This document shows positions 23,081 to 35,525 of a stretch of DNA of 64,000 bases, one piece after another. The stretch is taken from assembly GCF_907165205.1 (NCBI RefSeq), contig NC_058198.1:8595001-8659000 (forward strand). Direction: 5' to 3'. The translations under genes were made by a program, and so were the position numbers. Within the stretch, counting starts at the first letter, position 1, and each line of letters starts with the position of its first letter. Source of the DNA: Coccinella septempunctata (lineage: Eukaryota; Arthropoda; Insecta; Coleoptera; Coccinellidae). Under the pieces are notes generated by a model. It did not search any database and had not been told where the DNA came from. It was given only the letters and a program-made list of their open reading frames with translations.

Positions 23081-24471
23081 CTTCTAGAACGTAAGGGCAA
23101 AATAATGGATTACCATATAAAATGTCCCCGAATATGTACCCATTTTTGCATTTTTTCTGATTTGCATGGGGGTGGAGATACTAATTTCGAATTGACACAC
23201 TGTATTTATCGATCGATCGTGCTTATCCAAGACAAAGTTCATTCAGTTATTTCCCGGAGCTTCAATTTAGAAATAATTGATAAAATTTTCAAATTCTGAC
23301 TTCAAAATTGGGGAAAGTTTGAATTCTTGATATTACACATCCCAATTTCATTGTTATCCCACTAATAAAGGAGCGAACTGAAGGGTTGTCCCAACTAATT
23401 GGTCCATTTACTTTGCATATCCCTCTGTCACACATTCGAATGTACAAAATTGACTGCGAGAAGTGATTTGAGGTGTCAAGTGCCGATGATTATTTTATCA
23501 GGACATCGGCATGAATTATTCAGACAACTTTTCAGTACTCTACAAGCAAAACGCATTTGGGATTTTATCAATTCATACGATAGATATATTGTGTGCTCGA
23601 CATTTTGACGTGCAGAATCGCAGGCTCTGTTTAAACCAATAAAAGATATGTAGATCATTGCGCTGGTAGACCAGGCTTAGTGATACATTCACCCCCCGAA
23701 AAAAATCCAGCAAAAATGCCTTTTTTTAAATTTTTCAGACCTCTGCAGTAGGTGTTATTTGAAGAACAATGACAGTGACTTGAAACTACAACAACTGATT
23801 CTCCCTGACAAATTAATAACAACTAACTCATCTATTCGAAACCCAAATTCGTCCTTTCTAAGGACGTCCCACCACGATAAAGAATATACAAAGGTCGTTC
23901 AATCAAAAAGCTACTTTTTTTATCCATCTGCATGTGTTGATATTAAAAATGATATTCTTGACCCTGAAATTCTTAGAGGTCGATTTTAACATAAATAAAA
24001 GGATATAACTTTAATTTACCTCTCAAAAATGACACTCACTATCACTTCATTTCATCCCTTAGGCTTAAAACGATTTTCGAATTTTAGTATATGACCTGAT
24101 CTGGTGCATCTTTATTCTGTATGCACTCCAGAACACATTTATTTCAATCAAGTCGACTCGTGACTGAAATAGTTATACTTCTTTATAAAATTTTATAATT
24201 TTCCACAGCAATTCCCAACTGTGGTAAGGAAAAAAATATGAAGAACTCATTAATTTCAATGGGAATCTCCAGTAGACTGTATAATAATATCTGTGGTCAA
24301 TTGTTCTAATCGTGTATCTTGCGAGCACTTATGAAATTAAAGTTTAAGGCTAATCCACCTTGATCAATTTTATTCACAATAAATGCTGAGTGTTGTAAGA
24401 TATGAACAAAGGATTAAATAGATCTGAAAGCTATTAACATTGAGCTCGAACAGAAGCAGTTTTTCTATTTG

Positions 24472-24529
24472 CCATTAATTCATTGATTTATCTTTCGATA
24501 GATCGTTAGATAAATCAATGGAATAATGG
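24472..24529. repeat. Hairpin, 22-bp arms
   Basis: The left arm (24472-24493) and right arm (24508-24529) are inverted copies with two mismatches; both contain ATTGATTTATCT or its complement. The loop is 14 bases. Arms include CCATTA at the outside. It could be the core of a very small MITE; no target duplication was identified. Confidence 0.6.
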
Positions 24530-26610
24530 TGAATATAAATTACGAAACATTTGTTTTCTAGATACATACAAAGAATTGTATACCTCTTTGTTTCGAAACA
24601 GATATAAGTACATACATATTTTCGAAAAAAGGTAATTCTTTATTTCAATAATCGAGCAAAAGATTTTGGTATTTCAAATAATATGGATATGATATGAAAT
24701 ATCTCATCATATCTTCATAATTAGTATATTGCTTCTAAAGTAGAGGTGATTTCTACGAACAACCTTCATTTCTTCTTGGCTTTTCAAATATCTGGAGAAA
24801 CCCATTTCAGTTTGAAAAAACTGCATGATGCTCTCAAAATATCGGTTTATACAAAAAACTATTGAAAAATTTAAATGATTACCGGTTGTTTATATTCTAC
24901 AATTAAAAAGTAAGGTTCAACTATCATTATGACGTGAAATTAAATGTTTTCTATTATAAAATATGTCTCTACCGAAAATGATTGGAATATTCAAACTGGG
25001 TGTTGTTAAATGTTACACTATGTATAAATCAGGGTCAGAATGAATTCGGTGAAACGAAAAAATTCATTATCAACTGTCTTATAATTCTCATCAAAAAATT
25101 AGCATGAAATAAGCATGAAACACCTTGGTTTCTTATGAAGTAACAAGAAAACAGGAAACAACACAAGCTTCATATACATGTCGGTGCTCTGATGCAAAAA
25201 TAGCAGTGCAATTTCACGCTATTCTTACCCTTTCGAAGAAGCAAACCATTGATAATGTATTCCATTAAAAAAACTTTAAAACCCATCGCAAGTTTCCTTC
25301 TCATTATTGTTCAACTATGCTTTTACAATGCGTTTATGCGAAAATTGAAATGATATCGTATAAAAGTCTTGTCACGAAAGTTACTGACTGACACCATGAA
25401 ATTCTGCAAAATAAAATCAACTCAGAATGAAGAAATAGACAGAGGTACAATAGTTCCAAAAATAGGGTGCGAAAAAGGTCTATAAAATATACTTCTTTCA
25501 CCTTTTCTTTTCGTGTTTATTTATCTTGTTATCTTTTTTCATTAATTTTTCGAAATTTGTGTATCTCCAAATGTTAAAAGCGGCCTGTGGAACTTTCCAA
25601 TCTAGTAATTCTAGTAATTCATCAATTACTATAGTAGAACTTACAACATACCATATCTGGTAATCTAACCTGGGACCTGGGAATTTACATTTCGACCAGT
25701 CTACAAGGATTAATCCTTTGTTAGCAAGTAATACTGGATTGTTCTGTTATTTTTACATTGGTGGAAATTCCATATTCCATTCAGAATTGCACAGCGAAAA
25801 AAAAAGGATTAACATTGACATGACAAAAACTATGAAGCATAAATAAAAGCACGTAATAAAAATTACGGAATTTCCGAAAACAAAACAATGAAATATCCTG
25901 ATTTGAGTATCGAATATTTTGATACTTGTTTAACACTCAATACTGATAGTTAGCTGGAGTTTCTTTTCAATATGGGGCATCTTACCTTCAGAATTTTCAG
26001 CCATTTTCGAACACTTTTCGAGTATATTCAGGACCTTTCAGTTTGAGCGATCAGTTAACACTAATTCAGGAACTATAGGTTCACCCTAAATCTACCTGGT
26101 CCGAGAATCAACCTCACAATTCCATAAATCTAAATTCGCAAACAATAAAGGACGACAGATCTAGATTCTATGAGAAAAATAACTGTATTTAATACAATTT
26201 ACTTGATAATTTCACTGATGATAAAGGATTAAGATAAGCAGAAGTTGTAGATTAAAATTAATTCAAGATTCATCCAAGGAACATCATAATAGAAGTGGTA
26301 AATTGAATAGTGAGATGATTACACATTCAATTGGTACGAGAGATTCAATTTAATTAAATTCGCCCTTGTAGGTGGATCCCAAAGTTATCAAACGGATAAC
26401 TGCCATAAATGGTCAATGAAAAAAATAGTTCACATCAAATGTTTCACGTTTTATATGCTCAATTACAAAAAATAGACATATACTGATCTTTTCCCAAACA
26501 TTCAAGTTCGAGAATCTCTCTCAATTCATCAAAATCATAAAATAGCCTATTGGATACGATTGAAAAGAATCTATTCTGCCTTATTAAAAGAGATTTTTTT
26601 CAGTCTGTAA

Positions 26611-26630
26611 AGATTACGAATTCGTAATCT
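26611..26630. repeat. Perfect 20-bp palindrome
   Basis: AGATTACGAATTCGTAATCT reads identically on both strands. No neighbouring gene gives it an obvious role. Confidence 0.7.
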
Positions 26631-27499
26631 GAGCTATTCATTTCCTAGTACTAGTTTTATAGGTGTTATAATCGGACTTCCAATGGATATAAATTTTCTA
26701 GTTTCCTGAAAGGATTAAATCAACATTGGTAATAAATTACTCCCACTGTATTATTCTTTCATCTTTTATAGATCATAATTCTCATATATAGAACGATAGT
26801 GAGTAGTTATCACTTTGTGTTTCTTGATAAGTTTTATACATTAGTCGTGACTAATCTCTCAATTGTAATTAGGTTTTTCGTACTCACAACAATCAATTTA
26901 TTATTATGTCGTCCATTGAAAAGATACTATCGCTTTATTCCTCACCTGAAGAAATCAACTTTAATGAGTGATAAACATACCATAACAAATAACATATTGA
27001 AAATTTAACTGGCTTAAACACAATTCTTCGAACATTATAAAATGGAATAGTCGAAGAGTGTGTGGGTACACCTGATTCGAAAATCCATCATAAAAACAGA
27101 AAACGAATTCTTCGATTGACTATTTCGCTAATATTCATAATAGACAAGACAATTTGGCATCCACCAGAATTCAGAAACAAAAAATTTTCGAAGATTCTAA
27201 AAAACAGGTCAACATCTGTTTCGATTGAACTTACAGCCCAAAGGTAATGTTGAGCAGAGAGTCGAACTGCCCAAATTCAAGAACCTAAGAGTTTTGAAGA
27301 ATCCAAAAATATTTTTTCGAAAAAAACTACCTGAGGGTGGCAACAACTCCTATATTCTTGAATAGGGAAGAGAGGATGTATATTAGTGGAAAAGCATTTC
27401 TTGTTCTCTAAAGATACTAGTTGAAATGTTCAAATTCGGTGATTTTTTGAGCAATTTGAAATTGAACAAATCAGAAAGGTAACTCAAACCTTTGAGTGG

Positions 27500-27911
27500 G
27501 TTAATACTCAAGGCTCAAACAGAAAACCAATACATTCAAATACACCAGATCTGTAAGTAATGATAAGGGAGCATGCAGAAAAAAATGTAAACTATTCAAA
27601 GAACTAACGTATGTATTGTTCAAAATGACCACCAACACCCTCCATACAATATATAGTCTACTTTCAAATCCTTCTCTAACATTTTCCAAAATGTCATATT
27701 TCCTTAATCATGAACCGATTTTGAAAATTTCAACTGGGTTGTGTACAGAACATAAATAACTTTCAAAGTATCCAACACTCTAACATCCCTTTCCTATTCT
27801 TTCGGAAAAAAACTCATGGAAATTCAACCTCCTTAAAACAGAAGTTGAACTATTTTTTTCAAGGTCGTTTCTAAGTTCTGGAGGTGGTCTAATTTTGTTT
27901 GGGACACCCCA
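27500..27911. mobile_element. Possible DDE transposon remnant
   Basis: The right border TTTGTTTGGGACACCCC resembles the GGGTGTCCCAAA terminus common in insect DDE elements and the GGGTGTCC at 22727. No matching inverted end and no transposase motif were found, so this is weak. Confidence 0.3.
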
Positions 27912-28164
27912 TAGGGGAATATGCATGAAAATGTATGTTTTGATGATTTGTCTCACAGTTTGGAATGGAATATCACTAATTGGTCATTCATAAAAGTATT
28001 AACTATGCCTGAATCTGCTTTACAATTTTTTCACCTAAAATGTTTGTTTATTCTCAAGGATTTTCTCCAAAGCTACTCAGTATCATAGTGTGGATTCATC
28101 CCATAAAAAGCCGAATCATAAGATAGGTACCGACCGAATCATTACCTTATCTGTACTCAATTGA

Positions 28165-28275
28165 AATAGTATTGTGAAAGAGAAACACGTGGAGTAGTTT
28201 ATGAAACTTTATGTATAAGTAACAATAGTTGCCTGAAGATGCTACTGTGATAGCGAAACACGTGTTAGTGAAGAT
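28165..28275 (+). ncRNA. Hammerhead-like hairpin motif (candidate)
   Basis: CTGAAGA (28233-28239), one T, a GCTA/TAGC stem with loop CTGTGA, then GAAAC (28255-28259) and ACGTG. This is the order of the hammerhead ribozyme core CUGANGA - stem II - GAAA, which Penelope-like retroelements and retrozymes are known to carry. A partial copy of the second half, GTGAAAGAGAAACACGTG, lies 74 bases upstream. One unpaired base follows CTGAAGA and I could not close stems I and III, so cleavage activity is unproven. It may instead simply be a conserved terminal hairpin of a retroelement. Confidence 0.35.
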
Positions 28276-28299
28276 TTTGTAATTCAGTTTTTAGTTTAA

Positions 28300-29030
28300 C
28301 AATCGTTAGTTTAGCTTTTAGGCTTATTTAAGTAGAATCATTATCGATTTTGTCGTCATTATAATTTATTAAAAAAAAAATTTAATTTTCCTAAGGTCTC
28401 TCGGATGTTATGATTATTCACATTAAAGTTTTCGATCATTTTTCTTATTATTAAAATCAAATTATGTATATTATTTTCACATAATGTGAATAGTTTGATT
28501 CGATATTGAAAAAGTAAAAACAATACCTACTAATGAAACTTACATTCTACGGCTTGTTGACTCATATATGAATTTTCGGAATAACACTGTTTATATAGAG
28601 AGAACTATCAACATTGAAGATATCCACATAATTAATGAAACTGTATTGCCCAAATGGAGTAACTGATGTTGGGCTGTAAGATAAAAATATCTGACTATGG
28701 AAATTTTAATCTTACTGCGCTAAGATTAGATTTGATGTTGTAATTATGAATTAGTTGGAAATTCAAAATATTGCTGCAATTAAACTAGCCAATATCAATA
28801 TTATCATCTTTATATAGTAACCTTCAAGTTAATTCCGCTTCTCAGTATCACAATTTTTGAAAATTTTGGGACCAGGAGATAAAAGATAAAATCATTCTCA
28901 TGAATATTCATATGGGTATTCCAAACTCGATGTTTGATCACTAAAAGTATTTATCCCAAAATTAATACGATATAAACGTAATTTTCACTTCTACAAATTT
29001 AACTGAGATGAAACCGGTTCAAACTATATA
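28300..29030. other. Intergenic, nothing recognised
   Basis: Very AT-rich; contains homopolymer A and T tracts but no supported ORF or repeat. Confidence 0.4.
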
Positions 29031-29031
29031 C

Positions 29032-29056
29032 CACCCTTGCATCGAATGCAAGGGTG
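29032..29056. repeat. Perfect 11-bp hairpin
   Basis: CACCCTTGCAT and ATGCAAGGGTG are separated by three bases. It lies just before the conserved flank TTCGAATATCGAAAAATGAT of the dispersed satellite block at 29.1 kb. Confidence 0.75.
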
Positions 29057-29077
29057 ATTTCAGTGGGGGGACCATGT

Positions 29078-29690
29078 TTATTCGAATATCGAAAAATGAT
29101 TTTATCCCTCTTGGAACCGCCACTGTACTGAGCTCGATGAAATTTCGAGGTTTAACACTAGAAGAGTTGCTCTTTTAGAATATGTATCACAGTATCACAT
29201 TTAGATCTAAGATTATTTTTCTGGGAGTTGCACCCCAATAAGATGGGGTTAGTTAAAAATTCGTCAAGACCGAAAGGTTGCACTGAGCCATATGAAAATT
29301 CGAGATTTATTACAAGAAGAGTTGCGATTTCAGAATATGTATCACATTCAGATCTACGATGATTTTTCTGAGAGATACGAGTGTCCAAAGTTGACCTTGA
29401 CCGAAAAATTGCCAAAAAAATGGGGTCACTAAAAAATTCGTCTAGACCAAACGGTTGCATCGAGCTCAATGAAATTCCGAGATTTATTACTAGAAGAGTT
29501 GTTCTTTCAGAATATGTGTCACATTAAGATCTACGGAAATGTTTCTGGGAGATACACGTCTCGAAAGTTTACCTTCGAAAAATTCCGAAAAAGATGGAAT
29601 CACTACAAAATTCGTCAAGACCAAAGGGTTTTCGCCGAGGTGGATGAAATAGATACACCTTTGAAGATGGTTAGGACACTGATGAAGTTT
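29078..29690 (+). repeat. Dispersed satellite block, about 3 monomers plus shared flank
   Basis: Three diverged monomers with AATTCGTC(A/T)AGACC landmarks at about 29259, 29437 and 29611 (spacing 174-178). They are preceded by TTCGAATATCGAAAAATGAT, CCCTCTT and ACCGCCACTG, and the same three elements precede the block at 44.08 kb. The shared non-satellite flank means the block was copied as part of a larger unit. Confidence 0.85.
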
Positions 29691-29759
29691 TTTATCAACA
29701 CTTTTTTTCATAGGGATGAAATGGGCTCATTGAGTTGCAATTGAATTGAATTATTACTC

Positions 29760-31300
29760 TTCTTTACATGATCATTTATTTTCATGTAATAGATTATTCA
29801 AAATCATTATTATTCATCAATTACCACCCTATGAAAGAAGAATGTTTTCGATAACACTTCGAAAACATCAGTCACAGCTAAAGTGTATAGCCTCAGAATG
29901 AGTACATATACAAAATTTGAAACGAATTCAAGAGGTTGAACAATTTCATCCCTATAATGAGGAAAGGGTTAATAAAATCTTCAGCAATAAAAGGTCAATC
30001 CATTTCTGGCACAGAAAGTTAGGATTGCCATTCAAAGAGACTCAACCCCCTTCAACCCCTGCACTCCTCGATAATAAATGAAAATTTCAGTAATATAAAA
30101 TGAAAATTGAACTGTTTGAGCATTTAATGCAAAATAGTAATACAAGATATATCTTCGTGCGTTAATTTTTACACCTGCAGTTAATGTAATTTTACTACAG
30201 ACATGTCCAAAGTAATGTTCGAGAATTAAATTTTATTGTTTTATGCGATATCGAAAAAATTACGTAATATGTTGCATAAATAAATATTATCTTTAGGTTG
30301 GAGCTAATTACATGTAACGAGCCCTTTTGCCTTTTCGTTTTTCCCCCCTATTTCAGATAGGTAAAAATCAAATTAATGTTGTTATGCTACAAGGGTTCAA
30401 AAATAAATCTTAACATTTTCATGACTAGGATTCAGAAAAAAAAATTTTAAAATATTCTAACATAATTTTTTTTTGGAAATTCGACCGAACAACTATTTAC
30501 TATTTACTAAATGACTATAAACATTATCAATGAACTCACTGTTGAACCAAATTTGAAAGATGCACATTTCATGGGAATTCTGCATATTCACTCACCTCTA
30601 TCATGTTGCTGAATGGTACTATATCCGATCATTTGAAAATTTCAAGGGCGATACTATCGTTGATAACAGGTCACTAAAATCGGCCCCAATTTTTTTTAAG
30701 TACGAAATTGATTGACCGATCAGTCAGATTGTGAATTGTTCCTGTATGGTGTCCCGTTATGAATTGATCGATTTTTCGACTAGATGCTTCGAAGAAGTGA
30801 TCTATATATAACTAACACTGTTCTGGTCAATATAACAATAGGAACTTTGTTATCGGGACAGCCTTCTGTACTCTACTGGGACTACTCGCAAAGCATTGTC
30901 GAATTAAATTGTCAAGAGCGCATAACTAAAGACTATTAATGGGTTCGAGCATGGGATTTTAGACCACGGTGCAAATTCGGCAACTTGGATGTGATCTTAA
31001 CGGTCAACGCTGTTGCCAACGGGTTCCAAGATGAAAGCGAACCCATCAGGAAATTAACAAGAGTAAGCCCTTAACTTTCGAAATTTTCACATGAAGCAAT
31101 TCCTAAAAAAAACTCAAAATATCTACGGAAACCACCCAACACCATTTTTCCCTATAAAAATTATGGACTGTTCATAACTAAAGAGAAAACTTGTAGAATT
31201 AACATCTTTACTTCAAGAACAGGTCAGTCCTGTTCTCTTTGAATTAAAAACCTCCATTATCAGTGTGTGAATGAAGAGGTGGAGTGATTCTCCGCCAAGA
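29760..31300. other. Intergenic, nothing recognised
   Basis: No ORF with recognisable content, no transposon ends. 30900-31080 is slightly richer in GC but shows no coding signal I can support. Confidence 0.4.
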
Positions 31301-31309
31301 AATAGCGTA

Positions 31310-31885
31310 GATCTTTTATAAATTTTTTTGTGAAGTCTCACCTTAAATACATCCCTCTGAATATGTCACCTGAAAAGCAATTTTTTCCTGGAAACCAAAA
31401 AACTGACAGAAATGCAACTGAGCAGACATTACATGGAAGTGAGAAGGCAATCAAAAAAATTATTATGTATTCCTTATAATATCAAGGAGTAGAAAAAGTC
31501 ACCCCTAAAATTTGTTTCACAAGAAACTTTTTTCTTATTCATGTTAATTTTTGATAGCTCATTTTTTTTTAACAATCAAGATCTCGTGTAATTTATTGCT
31601 GAAACTAATGATTTAAAAAAAATAATTTATCTACATCAGGTAGCGTAGCGTGGGTCACATAGGAAGGAATAATCTTCAAACTTTAATTTACCTAGTAGAC
31701 GTTATAAGGAAACACCACCAAAACATTTTTTGATTTCCTTCTGGCTTCCTTGAAATGTCTGCTCAATTCAATGTCTCTCAGTTTTCTAGTATCTAAAAAA
31801 AAAATTAAAATTTGCTTTTCAGGTGTCATCTTTACGAGGCTGTATCTAAGCAAGGGCTGCTAAAAAAAAATTGTATCAAGGAATT
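31310..31885. repeat. Fold-back element with long arms
   Basis: The left arm contains GTCACCTGAAAAGCAA (near 31367), AACTGACAGAAATG and ACTGAGCAGACATT, then GAAGGCAATCAAAAAA. The right arm carries the same modules inverted: TTTTTTGATTTCCTTC, AATGTCTGCTCAATTC and TTGCTTTTCAGGTGTC (near 31816). Arms are about 130-160 bp with a spacer of about 240 bp. Termini and target duplication are not clear. Likely a MITE; an A-tract and a T-tract in the arms blur the alignment. Confidence 0.7.
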
Positions 31886-31949
31886 ACACTATTGTTTGAC
31901 AATAAATCACCTCTTGAATTTTTGCTCAACTATTCATTTACAACCTATA

Positions 31950-32506
31950 CTGGGTGAAGACTCATACAAATATTTTCAAAGTAGATTCTTGAGGTCAAAA
32001 GAAACACTTTTTTCATTTAACTACCATATCTATGGATCTTTTAAAAGGAGTTGCATTTGGTGAAACTACCCCATTTTTCGAATTTCACAGATATTTTTTA
32101 TTTTTGAACAAATTACTCGAAAACGGCGCGTTATACGAGAAAATTTGAAGAATACTTTTAATTTAAAAAACGTTCAAATATTCATTAGATAGCGTCCAAC
32201 TTACTTTCAAGAGTTGGGTCCTTTGAATTTTATGTATTTTTATGGTACGTAATGGTCATAATGAGAAAACTGGAAGACGTGGGTGATATCTTGTGTTCTC
32301 AAAAGATTCATCAGATAAATGAAAAACTATATTCCGAAATTCATTTCATTCGATGAAACCGTTTGTGAGGTAGAACTAGAAATATTACAACAGCCTGTAT
32401 CTTTTTAACTGTGACGATTCGGAAAAAATGATATAGGAAAAAAGTGCTTCTTTTGACCTCCATAATCTACTGTTGAAATATTCGTACGAGTTGAAGACTC
32501 ACCCTG
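31950..32506. repeat. MITE with C(T/A)GGGTGA termini and TATA flanks
   Basis: The left terminus CTGGGTGAAGACTCATAC is inverted at the right as GTTGAAGACTCACCCTG. The inner arm AGTAGATTCTTGAGGTCAAA pairs with TTTGACCTCCATAATCTACT. Each side is flanked by TATA (31946-31949 and 32507-32510), fitting a TA target. About 557 bp, no transposase. Same terminus class as the element at 10203-10626. Confidence 0.8.
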
Positions 32507-33120
32507 TATAATTGCACCCCTGGCAGAGCTACCCATTGAAATTTCCTAACCGAACAAATAAAATTGTTCCTTCTCGAGATATTAAACCTTGAAGACAACA
32601 AAAATTCTTTCACTGTTTTGAAGGGAAACCAAAAGCATTCCCAGAGAACATCAGAAGGATTACACTAATCTTGAATGAAACCATGGTATTGCACCAATTA
32701 ATAAAAAATGGTACATCCTATAAAACTTTGCCGAAAATCAGAAATAGTGGAATTTTTCTGTCTGAATATCAACTTTGCTGAAGGTGAAAAATAACATATA
32801 GGTAAGTAAAAAAATTCATACTGTTTATCACAAGTAAGTCAAACATGTATATAGTACTCCAAAACTTCAGAACTAATGAATAGTTTTCACTTCCCAGTCT
32901 TTTACAATAATTCAAGGAAAAATTAGCGAATATCTTGAGATAAAATGCAGGAAGAGATAAGTTAAATCTGACATTCTTCAACACAAATAGAAACGATTAC
33001 TCTTAGTACTTAGGATAAAGAAGAATAGCGATGAGATAAACCCAGAAATACACAGTGATCCTAGCATTTCTGTATAGGAGAATATGGAATGGCATAGAAA
33101 TCAAAGATTAGGAACTCAAA

Positions 33121-33128
33121 CACACAAT
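33121..33128. repeat. 8-bp target duplication (left) of the hAT element
   Basis: CACACAAT, identical to 34372-34379. Eight-base duplications are diagnostic of hAT elements. Confidence 0.9.
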
Positions 33129-34371
33129 CAGAGCCGGAGCGAGAGCGTGGCGAGAGAGGCGGTCGCCACGGGCGCTAGCGATCTGGGGGCGCAAAATAAA
33201 AATAATAAAAAAACAGTATTCTCTCCAATTGAATATTTTTCATTTAATATTTAACACAAAACATAATATTATAAAAATATGCCAAACACATTATACATAT
33301 GTGTGTGAATTAAATTAATGTGAACGTAAACGAACACTATACAGGTGGAATTGTAAACAACGTCCGTAGTCCACAGCATGGACTAGAGAATAATAATCAA
33401 ATACTTAATAATAATAAATTATTAAGATATAGTCCACACCATCAGTCTGAAAACAGAATGCGTCTCCACAGCCTTCTAAAGAACGTCTCTATTGACGGCT
33501 GTGGCGTCGCATAACAACGCGACAACAAAGGCCATGTCGAGATCTACTTACAAAAAAACTATCGGAGACCGATTGAGGCGCAAAACCTTAGCCGATTGGG
33601 GGTATTTCCTTCAGAACATAGACAACAATAGCTCCTGGAGAACTGGAGAGTTGGTAAATTATCACAGATAGAGGTTACAGAAGAGGAAAAGAGAAGAAAA
33701 ATAAAATAGCCTGGAGGAGAAGCTGATGATGAAACATTTTAATTTTGACTAGAAGAATAAGCTGAAAAAGGACCTCATTCAAGTATTGAACTATATTTCA
33801 GTGCAACTCGAAGAAAGATTCAGTGTTTTGCCAGAAGTTTCTGAAGACAGCTTTCTCGAGGGAATATGTTTGCAAGGCTTTCTACTTGGCGAATTAAACA
33901 AGAAAGCATTGAAGTATAGTCCCGATTTAGATCCATACAAATTTATGTCCACTCAAAATATTCTTGACTTTATCAGTAACTACAGCTGCCACAGCTACAT
34001 ATTAACGTTCTTTCAACAAATTGAAATTAGTGAAACCTATTTAAAGTCTTTAACTGGACAGGAAAAGCTGACTTATTTAGCATAGCAGTCCCATCAATAG
34101 AAAAGAAAAAGAATCACGACATCATTGATATTCTTGCAGAAACCAAAGCAAGAAAAGTCAAATTTCAGTTCATTTTGAATGCATGTTATTGTTATTTCGT
34201 ATCCCTTTTATTTTGGTTTTATTTGTATTAATTTCTTGAAAATAGGAAAGATTTTTCCGATCTAGGTATTCGATTATGAAAGATAAATACAAATCAACAT
34301 AGAAAAGAGAATTTCTTAGGGGCGCATTAGGAGAATTAGCCACAGGCGCCAGAATCCTAGTTCCGGCTCTG
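33129..34371 (+). mobile_element. hAT transposon, internally deleted
   Basis: Ends CAGAGCCGGA and TCCGGCTCTG form inverted termini, flanked by perfect 8-bp CACACAAT copies, so the 1243-bp unit is precisely bounded. Subterminal regions are also inversely related (GGGGGCGC at the left, GGGGCGCATTAGG at the right). Only the C-terminal end of a transposase survives inside, so it was mobilised in trans. The exact duplication suggests a fairly recent insertion. Confidence 0.93.
33786..34160 (+). pseudogene. hAT transposase C-terminal remnant
   Basis: The ORF from 33786 reads SVQLEERFSVLPEVSEDSF, and later TFFQQIEISETYLKSLTGQE, KLTYLA and then a stop at 34083-34085. Reading on in nearby frames gives SIEKEK and KARKVKF-like residues. 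hAT transposases end with the dimerisation motif (ERSFSKLKxIKxYLRxxMxQERLxxLAxLSIExE), and this is a clear though altered match. The Ser of the SATAERSFS block and the upstream DDE core are gone. Confidence 0.8.
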
Positions 34372-34379
34372 CACACAAT
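34372..34379. repeat. 8-bp target duplication (right) of the hAT element
   Basis: CACACAAT, identical to 33121-33128. Confidence 0.9.
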
Positions 34380-35395
34380 TTTCAAATCAGAATCAAAAAG
34401 AAAGTGTAAAATTCAATATTTTCAATTTCCTCATGAAAGTATCTAATATAGTCTATATTGTTTGTAATACTCACACCTTTTCTATTATTGAATTAATTCA
34501 AAAAAAGTTTCAATAAGAAATAAAGTGGAGTGAGTGCAATTCTGGCATTCCATCTAGATTGATTTCTTCATAAATGATGAATTGTTCATCTTTGTATTCC
34601 TTTCTTCTTGATATGAAACAAAACATTTATTTCTAGATTATTATGCTCGTTATTAACGAAGTATTTATATTTTTTGTAATCGAGGTGAAACACACGAATT
34701 GTACAAAGTTCAGTGTATTATTCAGTCAGCAAAATTTATATCTCAAGATTAAACTATGTTCAGAGCTGTCGGCATTCCTCATTAAACCTAATTTCGATTT
34801 TTTTTCGATAATAGATAAAGAATTAAAATCCCAAAGCTAATACAATTGAGATTATGGAAATTTCAACTTATTTTATTCCTGTTGGTTTCAGGAAATACTA
34901 TAATGTCATCATATTTCAATTTGTATTCTCCACCTAATATTATTTTCATCATAAATAGGATTGTGGAAGAATAAAGTCAACTTAAATATTATTTCTCTCT
35001 GCGTGAATTTAAAATATTGATCCATAGAATCACAGAAGAACTGTTAAATAAGACTATTATATGCTTCATGGGGAAGCCTCTTTTAGTGGTTATTGCTTGT
35101 TCTTATAATTCAAGTAAAATAACACACTCTAAATATCTATAAATAGACCTCTAGGGACTTTTATTTATGCGGGTTAGAAAGGAATTAGATTCGAATGATT
35201 GTTATAGACGATTCTGTTAGTAGCACAAAGTACAAAACAAATATTTATCAGATCAAATTTGTCATAAAAAAACAATGTTTTATAAGAAACACTAACTTCC
35301 TCCATAGAACAAGAATTTAAATATTAAAAATCAATCTGTGAAATATAAAATCTCGCATTAGGAGTCATTCACTAAATCCTTAGTGGTGAATTAAG
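34380..35395. other. Intergenic, nothing recognised
   Basis: AT-rich; the 65-codon ORF at 34643-34840 has no recognisable content. Confidence 0.4.
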
Positions 35396-35525
35396 GCAGA
35401 GTTTCCTAAGAACTAAACTGACTATACAAAGTGAAAAAATTTCTTGGCATTTTGCTTTCACGTGATCGCTGTCTGCCAATCAGATTGGTTTTTTCCCTAG
35501 GTCTCATAGTTCTTAGGAACCCTGC
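35396..35525. repeat. Small MITE, about 130 bp
   Basis: GCAGAGTTTCCTAAGAACTA at the left is inverted at the right as TAGTTCTTAGGAACCCTGC, with two mismatches. The terminus CAG(G/A)GTTCC is hAT-like, but I cannot see an 8-bp duplication at the flanks. Confidence 0.65.

Larger units (their letters stand above)
23100..28150. other. Repeat-poor AT-rich gap
   Basis: No host gene is supported over 5 kb. An ORF at 23759-23989 (76 codons, polar, no domain) follows a stretch that might be a decayed THAP-like segment (CARHFDV near 23596), but too little is left. A 22-bp stem with a 14-base loop sits at 24472-24529 and a perfect 20-bp palindrome at 26611-26630. 27500-27911 ends in TTTGGGACACCCC, which looks like the terminus of a DDE element of the kind at 22.7 kb. 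Confidence 0.4.

Noticed and set aside
23399..23660. Possible THAP-type zinc finger (CARHFDV)
   Set aside because: Only one short motif fits and it needs a different frame from the surrounding open stretch; the remaining Cys and His are not in place.
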